From assembly GCA_947632155.1 (NCBI GenBank), contig CANROF010000010.1, positions 1 through 50,981 on the forward strand: a stretch of DNA of 50,981 bases. Direction: 5' to 3'. The notes beneath the pieces are model-generated. The model worked only from the letters and a program-made list of their open reading frames with translations, was not told where the DNA came from and made no database searches. This document shows positions 39,479 to 47,742 of the stretch, one piece after another. This DNA is from an uncultured Oscillospiraceae bacterium (GTDB lineage Bacteria; Bacillota; Clostridia; Oscillospirales; Oscillospiraceae). A program made the translations under genes and the position numbers. How positions within the stretch are numbered: position 1 is the first letter of the stretch; each line of letters opens with the position of its first letter.

Positions 39479-40029
39479 AGGGACCTCATAAGCTCAGTCA
39501 GCCACGCGGGACGGTAATCTCCGATGGGACAGACTTCGCCGTTTACATATTCCGCCACCTTCACAAAGCCGTTATAGTTGTCGTAAAACTCCGCCTCGTC
39601 GCAGTAGGGGAGGATCCTGGCCACGGCATCCCAGCGGCCGGAGAAGCGCCGCCGGACGTCGTCCTCGCTTATATTGTGTCCGCCGCGGCGGACGCGGTTG
39701 GCGATTCTCTCAAGGCAGTCATCAGGCGAGTCCAGGGCGATATAAAAAAGACGCACATAGTAGCCCTGATCCCGGGCGCGGTTGGCGGTCTGCTCGGTTT
39801 TCCGACCGGAGAGGGTAGTCTCCTGCGTGAAGCTGACGCCCTTATTAAGGCAGTTCTCTATTTTTGCAAGCGCCGCCTTGTCTCCGGCCAGTTTATCCCC
39901 ACCAAGCCGAGCGGTCAGCTTGTCCACGTCAATAATGACGCCCAGATCTGAGCGCCTCCCGCGGATAGAGCCAGTAAAGCTGGACTTCCCGACCCCATTC
40001 ACCCCGCCGATGACGGTATATATCTTCAT
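39475..40029 (-). CDS. Zeta-toxin-like P-loop kinase
   Basis: 184 residues. Walker A GGVNGVGKSS (8-17), then VIIDVDKLTARLGG, a lid-like RRGGHNISEDDVRRRF, and the order of motifs of zeta-toxin/PezT-like and related gluconate-kinase-type P-loop enzymes. Zeta toxins phosphorylate UDP-N-acetylglucosamine and poison wall synthesis. Stand-alone relatives like this one have no proven substrate, and no epsilon antitoxin is seen. It is 25 bases downstream of hepT and overlaps rsmA by ATGA, so it is likely co-transcribed with both. Confidence 0.8.
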   Translation of the reverse strand: MKIYTVIGGVNGVGKSSFTGSIRGRRSDLGVIIDVDKLTARLGGDKLAGDKAALAKIENCLNKGVSFTQETTLSGRKTEQTANRARDQGYYVRLFYIALDSPDDCLERIANRVRRGGHNISEDDVRRRFSGRWDAVARILPYCDEAEFYDNYNGFVKVAEYVNGEVCPIGDYRPAWLTELMRSL

Positions 40030-40054
40030 GTGTACCCACCTTATATGGAAACTT

Positions 40055-40408
40055 TCACAGCAGCTTCTGACAGGCGGCTTTAAGAGAGGGGATGTCGCCT
40101 GTAAGCGTTTCCCACACCGAGTTTAAATCGACAGAGCCATAGGCATGGACATAGAAATTTCTTGTGTCCTTGATGGCGCGCCAGGGGACAGCGGGGCTTT
40201 GCGCTTTGACGGATTCAGAGAGCTGATTTACAAGCTCACCGATTTGCACGATACACATACAGCAGGCGTCCTGAAAAAGCGTGTCGTTCTCAAAAGCGCC
40301 GTAGCTTCTATCGTACCGTTGAAGATTATCCTCTATCCTGTCACAGTAGGCGACGATTTTTTCAAGGATGCGTCTGTCACGAGTTTCGATAGAGCAGCAC
40401 CTCCTCAC
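40055..40408 (-). CDS. hepT: HepT-like HEPN ribonuclease toxin
   Basis: 117 residues, DUF86/HEPN fold. The catalytic RX4HXY motif is RNFYVHAY (Arg83, His88, Tyr90). Helices IVAYCDRIEDNLQRY and CCMCIVQIGELVNQLSE are typical. HepT cleaves RNA (tRNA 3' ends in studied systems) unless AMPylated on the motif Tyr by MntA. GTG start; it overlaps the mntA 3' end by 32 bases, and the start sits inside an AGGAGG of mntA. Order antitoxin-then-toxin on the minus strand. Confidence 0.88.
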   Translation of the reverse strand: MRRCCSIETRDRRILEKIVAYCDRIEDNLQRYDRSYGAFENDTLFQDACCMCIVQIGELVNQLSESVKAQSPAVPWRAIKDTRNFYVHAYGSVDLNSVWETLTGDIPSLKAACQKLL

Positions 40409-40676
40409 GGGAAATCATTTCAAGGAAACGTTTATCGGAGGACGAGGTGGTCACCAGGTCCACAGGGAGCCGCAGGGCGTCCTCCACATCCAGACGGAAA
40501 GCGGAGAGCTGGAACAGGGAGTTGAGCCGCCCCTTTTCGATGAGAAGGTCCACGTCGCTGAACTCATCGGCGGAGCCTTTCGAGTATGAGCCAAAAAGCC
40601 GGACGCTTTCGACTCCGTGCCTTTTGGCGATGGGCGCGATTATACGCTCAAGCTCCTTTATTGAATACGGTGCCAA
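40377..40676 (-). CDS. mntA: MntA-like nucleotidyltransferase antitoxin
   Basis: 99 residues. The minimal nucleotidyltransferase motif GSX10DXD is exact: Gly29-Ser30, Asp41 and Asp43 (LFGSYSKGSADEFSDVDLLIE). MntA transfers AMP groups to the HepT active-site Tyr and so silences the toxin (type VII toxin-antitoxin). The start is TTG at 40676, ten bases after GAGGAGG; no ATG in frame is available. It heads a run of five overlapping or abutting genes. Confidence 0.88.
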   Translation of the reverse strand: MAPYSIKELERIIAPIAKRHGVESVRLFGSYSKGSADEFSDVDLLIEKGRLNSLFQLSAFRLDVEDALRLPVDLVTTSSSDKRFLEMISREEVLLYRNS

Positions 40677-40719
40677 CGCGCATCCTCCTCTCTTAAAATA
40701 ACATTATCATTTTACCATC

Positions 40720-42102
40720 TTACCCGCCGGTGTCAAGTCCGGCGAGGCCGCGGCGCTCGTATACCGCGTAGACGGCCACGGACAGGATGACCGTCAGCAC
40801 GTCCGCGGCGAGCTGCGACCAGACGATGCCGTACATTCCGAAAAAGTGGTTGAGGATGTAGAGCATGGGAATGTTGAATACCGCCCAGCGGGTGACGCCA
40901 AGAAAGAGCGCGTAGCCGCCCTTGCCGAAGCCGTTGAAGAGATAGACGTGGAAAAAGCACAGGAACATCATCACCGTCGCCAGGACCCGGGCCCGCAGGA
41001 ACCTGGTGCCCAGGGCCGCGGTGGCGGCGTCGTCGATGAAAAACCGCATGATGTACCCGGCGAAGACCTCGTAAAGCGCGATGCTGACGGCGGCGCAGGC
41101 CAGGCCCAGCGTCAGCGAAAAGCGCTTGGTGTCCCGAAGCCGCTTTATATTCTTTGCCGAGAAGTTGTAGGCGATAATGGGCATCATGCCCTGGCATATG
41201 CCGATGCCCACGTTGAGGGGCAGCCGCTCCACCTTCAGGACGATCCCGATGGCCGCCAGAGCCACGTCGTTGTAGTCGCTCATGAGCTTGTCGATGACCA
41301 TGTAATCCAGGTCAAAAAGGAGCGTCGCGATGGAGGAGGGGACGCCCACGGAGAAGATGCCCGCGACGCTCCTTTTCTCCGGCAGGTCCCGGGGCCGCGT
41401 CAGGCGCAGCACCCCGCCGGAGGAGCGCATCTTCAACAGCGTCGCGATAAAATACCCGCAGGCGATGCAGTTGGAGATGCAGGTCGCCGCGCCGGCGCCC
41501 ACCACCTCCATGCCGTCGGGCAGCAGCACGAACATGAAAACCGGGTCCAGGACGATGTTGATGACGCCGCCCATGGTGATGCCGAAGCCCGCCTTTTTCG
41601 ACTCGCCCACGCTGCGGATGAGGTTTGCCAGGGTGTTGGACAGCACCGTGGGGATGCCGCCGCAGACGATGACGAAGAAGGCGTAGGAGCTGGCGTAGCC
41701 GTAATTTTCGGCGTTGGCGCCCAGGGCCTCCATCAGCGGGCGCATGAAAAGCAGCACCCCCACGGAGAAGGCCGCCGCGGTCAGCGCCCCCAGGTACACG
41801 CAGAAGCTGTAGACCCGCCGTGCCTCCTCCGGGCGTTTCTCGCCCAGAAGCCGGGAGATCAGCGCCCCGCCGCCTATGCCGGCAAGGCCCGAGATGGACA
41901 GGGAAATGTTGAATATGGGGAGTATGAGCGACACCCCGCCCACCATCAGGGGATTCCCCGTGCGGCCCAGGAAAAAGGTGTCGGCCATGTTGTATATGAG
42001 GACGATCAGTTGGCTTATCACCGTGGGCACCGCCATGGTCAGAACGGCCTTGGGCACAGGAAGCTTTTCAAATACCGCCGTGTTGTCTCTAACTGCTGAC
42101 AT
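40720..42102 (-). CDS. MATE family multidrug/Na+ efflux transporter
   Basis: 460 residues with twelve hydrophobic helices. Typical MATE text: VPTVISQLIVLIYNMADTFFLGRTGNPLMVGGVSLILPIF and GGGALISRLLGEKRPEEA in the first half, PSSIATLLFDLDYMVIDKLMSDYN and GMMPIIAYNFSAKNIKR in the second. It exports cationic drugs or metabolites in exchange for Na+ or H+. Ribosome site AGGTGAG. It faces away from the lyase gene and runs toward the mntA gene; no terminator is obvious between them, so read-through into the toxin-antitoxin genes is possible. Confidence 0.92.
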   Translation of the reverse strand: MSAVRDNTAVFEKLPVPKAVLTMAVPTVISQLIVLIYNMADTFFLGRTGNPLMVGGVSLILPIFNISLSISGLAGIGGGALISRLLGEKRPEEARRVYSFCVYLGALTAAAFSVGVLLFMRPLMEALGANAENYGYASSYAFFVIVCGGIPTVLSNTLANLIRSVGESKKAGFGITMGGVINIVLDPVFMFVLLPDGMEVVGAGAATCISNCIACGYFIATLLKMRSSGGVLRLTRPRDLPEKRSVAGIFSVGVPSSIATLLFDLDYMVIDKLMSDYNDVALAAIGIVLKVERLPLNVGIGICQGMMPIIAYNFSAKNIKRLRDTKRFSLTLGLACAAVSIALYEVFAGYIMRFFIDDAATAALGTRFLRARVLATVMMFLCFFHVYLFNGFGKGGYALFLGVTRWAVFNIPMLYILNHFFGMYGIVWSQLAADVLTVILSVAVYAVYERRGLAGLDTGG

Positions 42103-42149
42103 TTTCTCACCTGTCGCTGTTTTAAAATTGCGGAAAAGGCATCTTTCCT

Positions 42150-42179
42150 ATTGTAATACAAATGCGCCGTCCAAATCAA
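42150..42179 (-). promoter_or_regulatory. MATE gene promoter
   Basis: Minus strand TTGATT (42179-42174), 18-bp spacer, TACAAT (42155-42150). Confidence 0.55.
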
Positions 42180-42199
42180 GAAGAAATTATCATTTCCGG

Positions 42200-42228
42200 T
42201 TGACGCCGGGGGCCAAATGGAGTATAAA
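42200..42228 (+). promoter_or_regulatory. Promoter of the lyase-like gene
   Basis: TTGACG (42200-42205), 17-bp spacer, TATAAA (42223-42228). It supports the ATG at 42313 and not an ATG at 42217 that lies inside the promoter. Confidence 0.75.
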
Positions 42229-42312
42229 ATTATATGGAAAGCAATCACCCGGACGGGGACTAAGATCGGGTATATTATTTCTTATTTCGGTGAAAAGAGG
42301 TATGGATATTAC

Positions 42313-43845
42313 ATGAGCACAGAAAACCGGGCGCGGCGCCTTGAGGCCGTGCGCGTCCACGCGGACGCCGTTATCAAGAGCTCCCTGGAGCTCAAAAGGG
42401 AGCGGCCCTCGCCGCTGCTGGCGGACAAAATAGATATTGCCTCCGGGAAGCCGGCGGCAGACCCGGAGGACTCCTCCGTGGCGTCAAATTTCGCCCACCA
42501 GCAGGATTTCATGCGGGTGCTTACGGGCCTGACGGCGCTGACCGGGGACGGAAAATATGAGGCTCTGGCCCGGGAGAACTACAAATTTCATTTTGACGAG
42601 CTCCTTTTGGAGAACGGCCTTCTGCGCTGGGGCGGCCACAGGTATGTGGACCTCGTGACGCTCCGGGACATGGGGAACAAGGGCCTTGTCCACGAGCTGA
42701 AGAACGATTTTCCCTTCTATGAGCTGATGTACAGCGTGGACCCGAAGAAAACGGATACATATATAAAGGCTTTCTGGAACGCCCATGTTTACGAGTGGCG
42801 GGAGCTGGAGATCGGCCGCCACGGCCGGGAAAATGACCGCGGGATCCAGGGCATCTGGGACAGGGAATTCGGCGACCCGGAGCCCTTCGCCCCCAGGTCG
42901 GGCCTTTCGTTTTTGAACACGGGGAACGACCTTATCTATTCCGCCGCGAAGCTCTTTCGGTGCGACGGCGACACCGGCGCCGTCAAATGGGGCGAAAACC
43001 TGTATCACATGTACGTAAAAAGCCGCGCCCCCGGGACGGGCCTGGGGGTTTACCAGTTTACGCAGCCCATCAAAAAGTACGACACGGACGACTGCGAGAA
43101 TACCTTCTCCACCTACGGCGACAGGGCGAAGCGCCAGCTTGGCCCGGAGCTGGGGGAGGGGTGCCTGGAGGGCAACGTGCTCCTGGAGGGGCAGGCCGGC
43201 ACCATCTATGTCATCGGCCCCCAGGTCATATGCGAGTACGTGGACGCCGGCACATATAACGCCGGGAGAATGCTGGAGTGGGCCAGGGCGGGCCTTGCCG
43301 CCTTTGTGCGGTACGGATACGTGGAGGAGACGAATATGTTCCGCCCGATGCTGGCCGACGGCCGGGACCTGACGGGCTTTGAGCTCCGCCGCGGCGGCTA
43401 TTACGGCCCGGCGGGAAGAGTCCTGCGCCGCTACCCCGCGTCCCCCAGGCACCTTGTCTCCCTTATCCCCATAGCCGCCAGGACCGGGGACGGGGAGATA
43501 TGGAGCGCCGCCAGGAAAATTGCGCGGGCCCTGGGCCTTGGCGACATAGGCGAAAGACCGGGGGAGGGCGCGGCGCCGGAGCTGGGGACCGACTGCGCTT
43601 CCGGGAGCGCCCTTATGGCCTTTGTGCGGCTCTATGGGCTTTGCGGAGACGAAGTTTACCTCAGATTGGCGGAGAGGATAGGCGACAATATCGCCAACAC
43701 CATGTTTGCTTCCGGCTTTTGCGCCATGCCGGGACAGGGGATATGCGACATAAACACAAACGTCCCCCTGGCGCTTTTGGAGCTGGAGGCCGCCCTGAGA
43801 GGCGTCCCCTCCGACGTCCCCACGACCGTCTACGGCAGACGCTGA
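42313..43845 (+). CDS. Probable pectate/uronate lyase-like protein (PL2-type alpha/alpha barrel)
   Basis: 510 residues, no signal peptide, so cytoplasmic. Many paired helices suggest an (alpha/alpha) barrel. Conserved-looking stretches are DFPFYELMYSVDPKKTDTYI, WNAHVYEWRELEIGRHG, YSAAKLFRCDGDTGAVKWGENLYHMYV, RAPGTGLGVYQFTQP and PLALLELEAALRG. This order resembles the family 2 pectate disaccharide-lyases (PelW type), which act on imported oligogalacturonides; the match is from memory and moderate. Other alpha/alpha sugar enzymes remain possible. No transporter or uronate-catabolic gene lies beside it. Ribosome site AAAGAGG; strong terminator after. Confidence 0.6.
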   Translation: MSTENRARRLEAVRVHADAVIKSSLELKRERPSPLLADKIDIASGKPAADPEDSSVASNFAHQQDFMRVLTGLTALTGDGKYEALARENYKFHFDELLLENGLLRWGGHRYVDLVTLRDMGNKGLVHELKNDFPFYELMYSVDPKKTDTYIKAFWNAHVYEWRELEIGRHGRENDRGIQGIWDREFGDPEPFAPRSGLSFLNTGNDLIYSAAKLFRCDGDTGAVKWGENLYHMYVKSRAPGTGLGVYQFTQPIKKYDTDDCENTFSTYGDRAKRQLGPELGEGCLEGNVLLEGQAGTIYVIGPQVICEYVDAGTYNAGRMLEWARAGLAAFVRYGYVEETNMFRPMLADGRDLTGFELRRGGYYGPAGRVLRRYPASPRHLVSLIPIAARTGDGEIWSAARKIARALGLGDIGERPGEGAAPELGTDCASGSALMAFVRLYGLCGDEVYLRLAERIGDNIANTMFASGFCAMPGQGICDINTNVPLALLELEAALRGVPSDVPTTVYGRR

Positions 43846-43851
43846 CCAAAA

Positions 43852-43900
43852 AAAGAGCTTTCGCGAGACAACCGTCACCGCAAAAGCTCTTTATTTTTTA
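43852..43900 (+). terminator. Terminator of the lyase-like gene
   Basis: AAAGAGCTTT / AAAGCTCTTT (43852-43861 with 43883-43892), then ATTTTTTAT. Confidence 0.85.
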
Positions 43901-43944
43901 TCCGCCTCCGCGCAGGAAATGAGAAAGGATACAAGAAAAAAGGA

Positions 43945-43980
43945 TTGACAAAGCGAATACTTCGCGATATGATGTATATC
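43945..43980 (+). promoter_or_regulatory. Promoter with operator dyads for the PadR-DUF1700-DUF4097 operon
   Basis: TTGACA (43945-43950), 17-bp spacer, TATGAT (43968-43973). The spacer contains GCGAA-TAC-TTCGC (43953-43965), and GATAT-GATGT-ATATC (43966-43980) overlaps the -10. The design parallels the other padR promoter at 27849. Confidence 0.8.
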
Positions 43981-43997
43981 GTGATAGGAGGTATGGC

Positions 43998-44318
43998 GTG
44001 GATATTCAGTTGAAACGCGGCTTGCTGGATGTGTGTGTTTTAGCGGCGATCAAAAGCAAAGATTCATACGGTTACCAGATCATGAAAGATATGAAGCCAT
44101 ATCTTGAGCTCTCCGAATCGACCTTATATACCATTCTGAAACGCCTGGAAACAGCGAATTTACTGACCGTTCGCACTGTAGAACACGGCGGCCGCCTCAG
44201 AAAATATTATCATATTACCGGCGCGGGGCTAAAGCGCATCGAAGACTTCAAGGACGAGTGGAGAGAAATACTGTCTATATACCGGTTCGTGACGAAGGGG
44301 GATGATGGAAATGAATAA
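43998..44318 (+). CDS. PadR family transcriptional regulator
   Basis: 106 residues from GTG 43998 after ATAGGAGG. PadR winged helix: LKRGLLDVCVLAAIKSKDSYGYQIMKDM, SESTLYTILKRLETANLLTV, GGRLRKYYHITGAGLKRIED. In the common padR-DUF1700-DUF4097 arrangement it controls envelope-stress-type genes. Dyads in the promoter suggest self-repression. Less GC-rich than the flanking genes, as is the whole three-gene operon, so it may have been acquired as a unit. Confidence 0.92.
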   Translation: MDIQLKRGLLDVCVLAAIKSKDSYGYQIMKDMKPYLELSESTLYTILKRLETANLLTVRTVEHGGRLRKYYHITGAGLKRIEDFKDEWREILSIYRFVTKGDDGNE

Positions 44319-44910
44319 GCAGGAATTTCTTGCCCGGCTTCGCGATGGCTTGTCCGGCATGCCGCGGGATGATGTAGAAGAACGAATTATTTTTTACAGT
44401 GAAATGATCGATGACCGCATGGAGGAGGGGCTCTCGGAGGCGGAGGCGGTGGGCTCGATCGGAACAGTGGACGATGTTGTTTCACAAATATTGACGGATA
44501 TGCCGCTCACAAGGCCGGTCAAAGAGAAAATCAAGCCGGAAAGAGCCATGAGATCGTGGGAGATCGTGCTTCTTATATTAGGGTTTCCGGTATGGCTTCC
44601 TCTTTTGATCGCCGCCTTTGCCGTAATTTTAGCGGTCTATATTGTCGCGTGGTCGGCGGTCATTTCGCTGTGGGCGGTAGAAGCGTCCTTTTGGGGAGTC
44701 GTCCTTGGCGGCGCGATCTCGGCTGCGGCCTTTGCCATTCAGGGCGGCGGGCTTAGGGGAATCGTGATGCTCTCCGCCGGCCTTTGCTGCGCCGGCCTGT
44801 CAATCTTTCTCTTCTTCGGGTGCAAGGCCGTGACAAAAGGAATTTTACATCTGACAAAAAGAGCGGCCTTGTGGTTTAAATCTTTGTTCGTCGGGAAGGA
44901 GGCGGCATGA
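44311..44910 (+). CDS. DUF1700 family membrane protein
   Basis: 199 residues. Start at ATG 44311, nine bases after AAGGGGG; ATGs at 44302 and 44305 are too close to it. The N-terminal helical domain MNKQEFLARLRDGLSGMPRDDVEERIIFYSEMIDDRMEEGLSEAEAV is the DUF1700 signature. Three to four transmembrane helices (about 85-180) follow. It overlaps padR and the next gene. Its function is not established; it likely works with the DUF4097 protein at the membrane. Confidence 0.9.
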   Translation: MNKQEFLARLRDGLSGMPRDDVEERIIFYSEMIDDRMEEGLSEAEAVGSIGTVDDVVSQILTDMPLTRPVKEKIKPERAMRSWEIVLLILGFPVWLPLLIAAFAVILAVYIVAWSAVISLWAVEASFWGVVLGGAISAAAFAIQGGGLRGIVMLSAGLCCAGLSIFLFFGCKAVTKGILHLTKRAALWFKSLFVGKEAA

Positions 44911-45875
44911 TGAGAAGAGCAGTAAAAATATGGCTGACAGTCGCGGCGGCTTTAGTCGCGCTTGGCGTAATTCTTTTTGTGGGCGCGATGATCGAATCCG
45001 GCTGGGATTTTAACAAGCTCGGTACGGTTGCATATACGACCAGCACGTATGAGGCAGACGGTGATTTTAAAAGCATATCCATCGACGTCGAAACGACCAG
45101 GATCGAGTTTGCTTCCGCCGACAACGGACGGTGCAAAATCGTTTTCTTTGAAGAGGAAAAGGTAAGACATTCCGCTTCCGTGCAGAACGGTACGCTGGCG
45201 ATCCATACGGTCGATACCCGCAAATGGTATGACCATTTTTCCCTTTCCTTTAGCCAACCGAAGATGACCGTCTATCTGCCGCGCAGCGAGTACGATTCCC
45301 TGTTCATAAAGACGGATACGGGCGATATTGCGATTCCAAAGGATTTTTCCTTTGATACGCTTAAAATTGACGGCGATACCTCCGATGTGGACTGTTTCGC
45401 GTCCGCCTCACATGGCATTGAGATTCAACTGAGCACCGGTGATATCCGATTGGAAGAGATCGCGGCGGAACAGTTGAAGCTGACAACGGACACAGGTAGA
45501 ATTCGGATAAACACAGCGGATGTCGGCGCAAATATCGCAATCGAAACGGATACGGGAAAGGTGGAGCTTACGGATACCTCCTGTGATGGCCTTTACGTGG
45601 AAAGCGATACCGGGCCCATAACATTAAAAAATGTGATCGGGGCAGGACGCTTTACGATTGAAAGCGATACCGGCGACATAACCCTCGACCACAGCGACGC
45701 CGCTGAAATTTCCGTCAAAACGGATACAGGAGACGTTACAGGCACCTTACTTTCCGATAAAGTTTTCCTGACCGAAACCTCCACCGGCAAAATTTCCGTG
45801 CCGAAAACAATAACAGGCGGTAAATGTGAGCTCAAAACATCCACCGGAGATATTAAAATTGAGATAATAGCTTAG
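44907..45875 (+). CDS. DUF4097 family beta-helix protein
   Basis: 322 residues with an N-terminal membrane helix (about 7-30) and an extracytoplasmic right-handed beta-helix made of repeats ending in TDTGDI/SDTGPI/STGDI (at least eight turns from about 135 on). This is the DUF4097 (adhesin-like, DUF4098) pattern. Such proteins sit behind PadR and DUF1700 genes in many Firmicutes; the role may be envelope sensing or adhesion. Its ATG overlaps the DUF1700 stop. Terminator follows. Confidence 0.9.
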   Translation: MMRRAVKIWLTVAAALVALGVILFVGAMIESGWDFNKLGTVAYTTSTYEADGDFKSISIDVETTRIEFASADNGRCKIVFFEEEKVRHSASVQNGTLAIHTVDTRKWYDHFSLSFSQPKMTVYLPRSEYDSLFIKTDTGDIAIPKDFSFDTLKIDGDTSDVDCFASASHGIEIQLSTGDIRLEEIAAEQLKLTTDTGRIRINTADVGANIAIETDTGKVELTDTSCDGLYVESDTGPITLKNVIGAGRFTIESDTGDITLDHSDAAEISVKTDTGDVTGTLLSDKVFLTETSTGKISVPKTITGGKCELKTSTGDIKIEIIA

Positions 45876-45901
45876 AACTGCCCTTGCCGGAACAACAAGA
45901 A

Positions 45902-45936
45902 AGCCTTAGAGTCATTGCAACTCTAAGGCTTTTTCT
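45902..45936. terminator. Hairpin shared by the DUF4097 operon and tRNA-Pro
   Basis: AGCCTTAGAGT / ACTCTAAGGCT (45902-45912 with 45920-45930), 7-nt loop, then TTTTCTT on the plus strand. It lies one base past the CCA end of the convergent tRNA gene, so it can also end that transcript (minus strand TTCTTGTT). Confidence 0.85.
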
Positions 45937-46013
45937 TGGTCCGAGTGACTGGATTCGAACCAGCGGCCTCTTGAACCCCATTCAAGCGCGATACCAAACT
46001 TCGCCACACCCGG
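45937..46013 (-). tRNA. tRNA-Pro (anticodon GGG)
   Basis: Cloverleaf read on the minus strand: acceptor CCGGGTG / CACTCGG, D arm GCGA-loop-TCGC, anticodon arm CTTGA-ATGGGGT-TCAAG with T33 and anticodon GGG, variable AGGCC, T arm GCTGG-TTCGAAT-CCAGT, discriminator A. The CCA end is encoded (45939-45937). It reads CCC/CCU codons. Confidence 0.97.
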
Positions 46014-46033
46014 TTATTTTTTTGTGCCCACGT

Positions 46034-46062
46034 ATAATAGCATATATCTTCAAACTTTGCAA
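46034..46062 (-). promoter_or_regulatory. tRNA-Pro promoter
   Basis: Minus strand TTGCAA (46062-46057), 17-bp spacer, TATTAT (46039-46034), about 20 bases before the tRNA. The interval 46063-46309 holds GC-rich hairpin sequence (GCCCCCGCC/GGCGGGGGC) and no gene I can support. Confidence 0.85.
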
Positions 46063-46309
46063 GTATAAATTTAAAGTTTTTTTCTTTTTTCTTTTCAGCC
46101 CCGAAAATCCCCCAAAGCCGCCCCCGCCGTCGGGCGGGGGCCTGGGGGCTGGCGGTCAGTGGAGATCGGCGGCGTCATCTACACATTTGTCAACACCACC
46201 GCGGTAGTTTTTTATAAGGCCCCGCCTCATTCCGGCGTCAGACGGACAAAATCAGGCGATTTTTTGCTGATTTTGCCGGTTTTCGCGAAAAATGGGGCCA
46301 TGTTCCGGA

Positions 46310-46338
46310 TTGACAAAGACCTGGGCAGGTGGTATAAT
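46310..46338 (+). promoter_or_regulatory. Promoter of the G5/3D-domain gene
   Basis: Perfect consensus TTGACA (46310-46315), 17-bp spacer, TATAAT (46333-46338). Confidence 0.9.
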
Positions 46339-46413
46339 TCGTTTGTAACGGAATTGTAACCTTTTGTAACCTCCGGCGAAACGCCGGACTCTTTATCGGA
46401 AGGGGGAGATCAC

Positions 46414-47535
46414 ATGACGAGAAAAAACAGGGCCGCCGGGCGCGCTTTGGCGCTGGGGATGTCCGCCGCCGCCATACTGGCGCTGGCCCTTGTTGTCTCC
46501 GCTCCCGCAAGGACGGCTGAGGACGGGCAAAACTACGTTGTCTCCAGCGGTACCGAGATCTTTGTGATGACGCTGCCCGAGACGGACGCCCGGGATCTGG
46601 CCCTGATGTGCGGCTACGACCCGGAGGAGTACATGATCAACGTAACCGAGCATCAGGCGTACACCGCCGTGACGCTTGTCCCGGCGCTGGATGTCTCGGT
46701 GACCTCCGACGGCGAGACGCGGGACGTGCGCGCCACCGGCGGGACGGTGGGGGAGCTTTTGGAGGAGCTGGACATCGGCCTTGGCGAGGACGACCTGCTG
46801 AGCACCCCCGCCGGGACGCCCCTCACCGACGGGCTGGAGATTAACGTCTCCCGCGTCACCTACGGCGAGGCGTTTGAGGAGAGGGCCGTACCCCACGGCA
46901 CGGTCTACGAGAGCTCCGCGAGCCTCTATGTGGGCACGGAGGAGACTGTCACGGAGGGCGCCGACGGCCTGGAGAAGCTCACATACCGGGTGAAGTACGT
47001 GGACGGCGTGGAGACGGGGCGGGAACTCACGGGGAGCGTGACCGTCACCGAGCCGGTGGACACGGTCATCGTCCGGGGCACTAAGGAGAAGGAGGTCCCC
47101 AAGCCGGAGCCAAAGCCGGAACCCGAACCAGAGCCCGAGCCCGAGCCTGAGCCCGAGAGGCGGGCGCCGTCCTCCACCGGCACTTCCCTGGGCGATTCCG
47201 TCACCGACGACGGAGCCGGGACGCTGACCACGTCCTCGGGAGAGGTATATGCCTACTCCGACTGTGTCACCATGCGGGCCACGGCGTATTCCTACGGCGC
47301 CGGAAGTATCACCTCCAGCGGCGCGCCGGTGCAGGTGGGCATCGTGGCGGCCCTGCCCAGCGTCCTGCCGCCGGGGACCAGGGTCTACATAGTCACCGTG
47401 GACGGCAGATACACCTACGGCCCCGCCGTGGTGGGGGACACCCCGGGGAGCAACATCATCGACCTATTCTACGAAACCGAGCAGGAGTGCCTTCAGTTCG
47501 GCGTCCGGGACGCCTATGTTTACATACTCGGCTGA
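46414..47535 (+). CDS. Secreted DUF348/G5/3D-domain protein (RpfB/YabE-like)
   Basis: 373 residues. Signal peptide or anchor (about 8-33), a DUF348 ubiquitin-like domain (about 75-150), a G5 domain (about 155-225), an (EP)n stalk at about 228-249, and a C-terminal 3D domain (about 285-373: MRATAYSYGAG...GIVAALPSVLPPGTRVYI...VVGDTPGSNIIDLFYETEQECLQFG). Proteins of this build are cell-wall lytic or resuscitation-type factors acting on peptidoglycan. In 3D domains three Asp are characteristic; the AVDP Asp is Leu here (AALP), the other two remain. Ribosome site GGAAGGGGGAG; terminator after. Confidence 0.88.
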   Translation: MTRKNRAAGRALALGMSAAAILALALVVSAPARTAEDGQNYVVSSGTEIFVMTLPETDARDLALMCGYDPEEYMINVTEHQAYTAVTLVPALDVSVTSDGETRDVRATGGTVGELLEELDIGLGEDDLLSTPAGTPLTDGLEINVSRVTYGEAFEERAVPHGTVYESSASLYVGTEETVTEGADGLEKLTYRVKYVDGVETGRELTGSVTVTEPVDTVIVRGTKEKEVPKPEPKPEPEPEPEPEPEPERRAPSSTGTSLGDSVTDDGAGTLTTSSGEVYAYSDCVTMRATAYSYGAGSITSSGAPVQVGIVAALPSVLPPGTRVYIVTVDGRYTYGPAVVGDTPGSNIIDLFYETEQECLQFGVRDAYVYILG

Positions 47536-47546
47536 CTTACCTGTTT

Positions 47547-47578
47547 GCCGCCGGATTTCCAGTCCGGCGGCATTTTTT
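47547..47578 (+). terminator. Terminator of the G5/3D gene
   Basis: GCCGCCGGA / TCCGGCGGC (47547-47555 with 47563-47571), then ATTTTTTG. Confidence 0.9.
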
Positions 47579-47676
47579 GCGCAAAACGTACTTGAAATTT
47601 TTTCCGGCGGTGGTATACTTTTACCGGACCGGAGGCCGAAGAGCCCGGGGCCTTTTAAATGTTACAAAATATTATG

Positions 47677-47726
47677 TTGACAATCCCTCATTGAGGCGAT
47701 ATATTGATGTAGTTCACAAAGTGAAC
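47677..47726 (+). promoter_or_regulatory. marR-degV promoter with MarR-type operator
   Basis: TTGACA (47677-47682), 17-bp spacer, TATATT (47700-47705). Just after it is the perfect dyad GTTCAC-AAA-GTGAAC (47712-47726), positioned over the transcript start, as expected for autorepression. Confidence 0.85.
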
Positions 47727-47742
47727 ATTTTGGAGGCGGCGT

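Noticed and set aside
46159..46359. 66-codon frame in the tRNA-3D intergenic region
   Set aside because: No ribosome site, runs through the consensus promoter at 46310-46338, no recognisable family.
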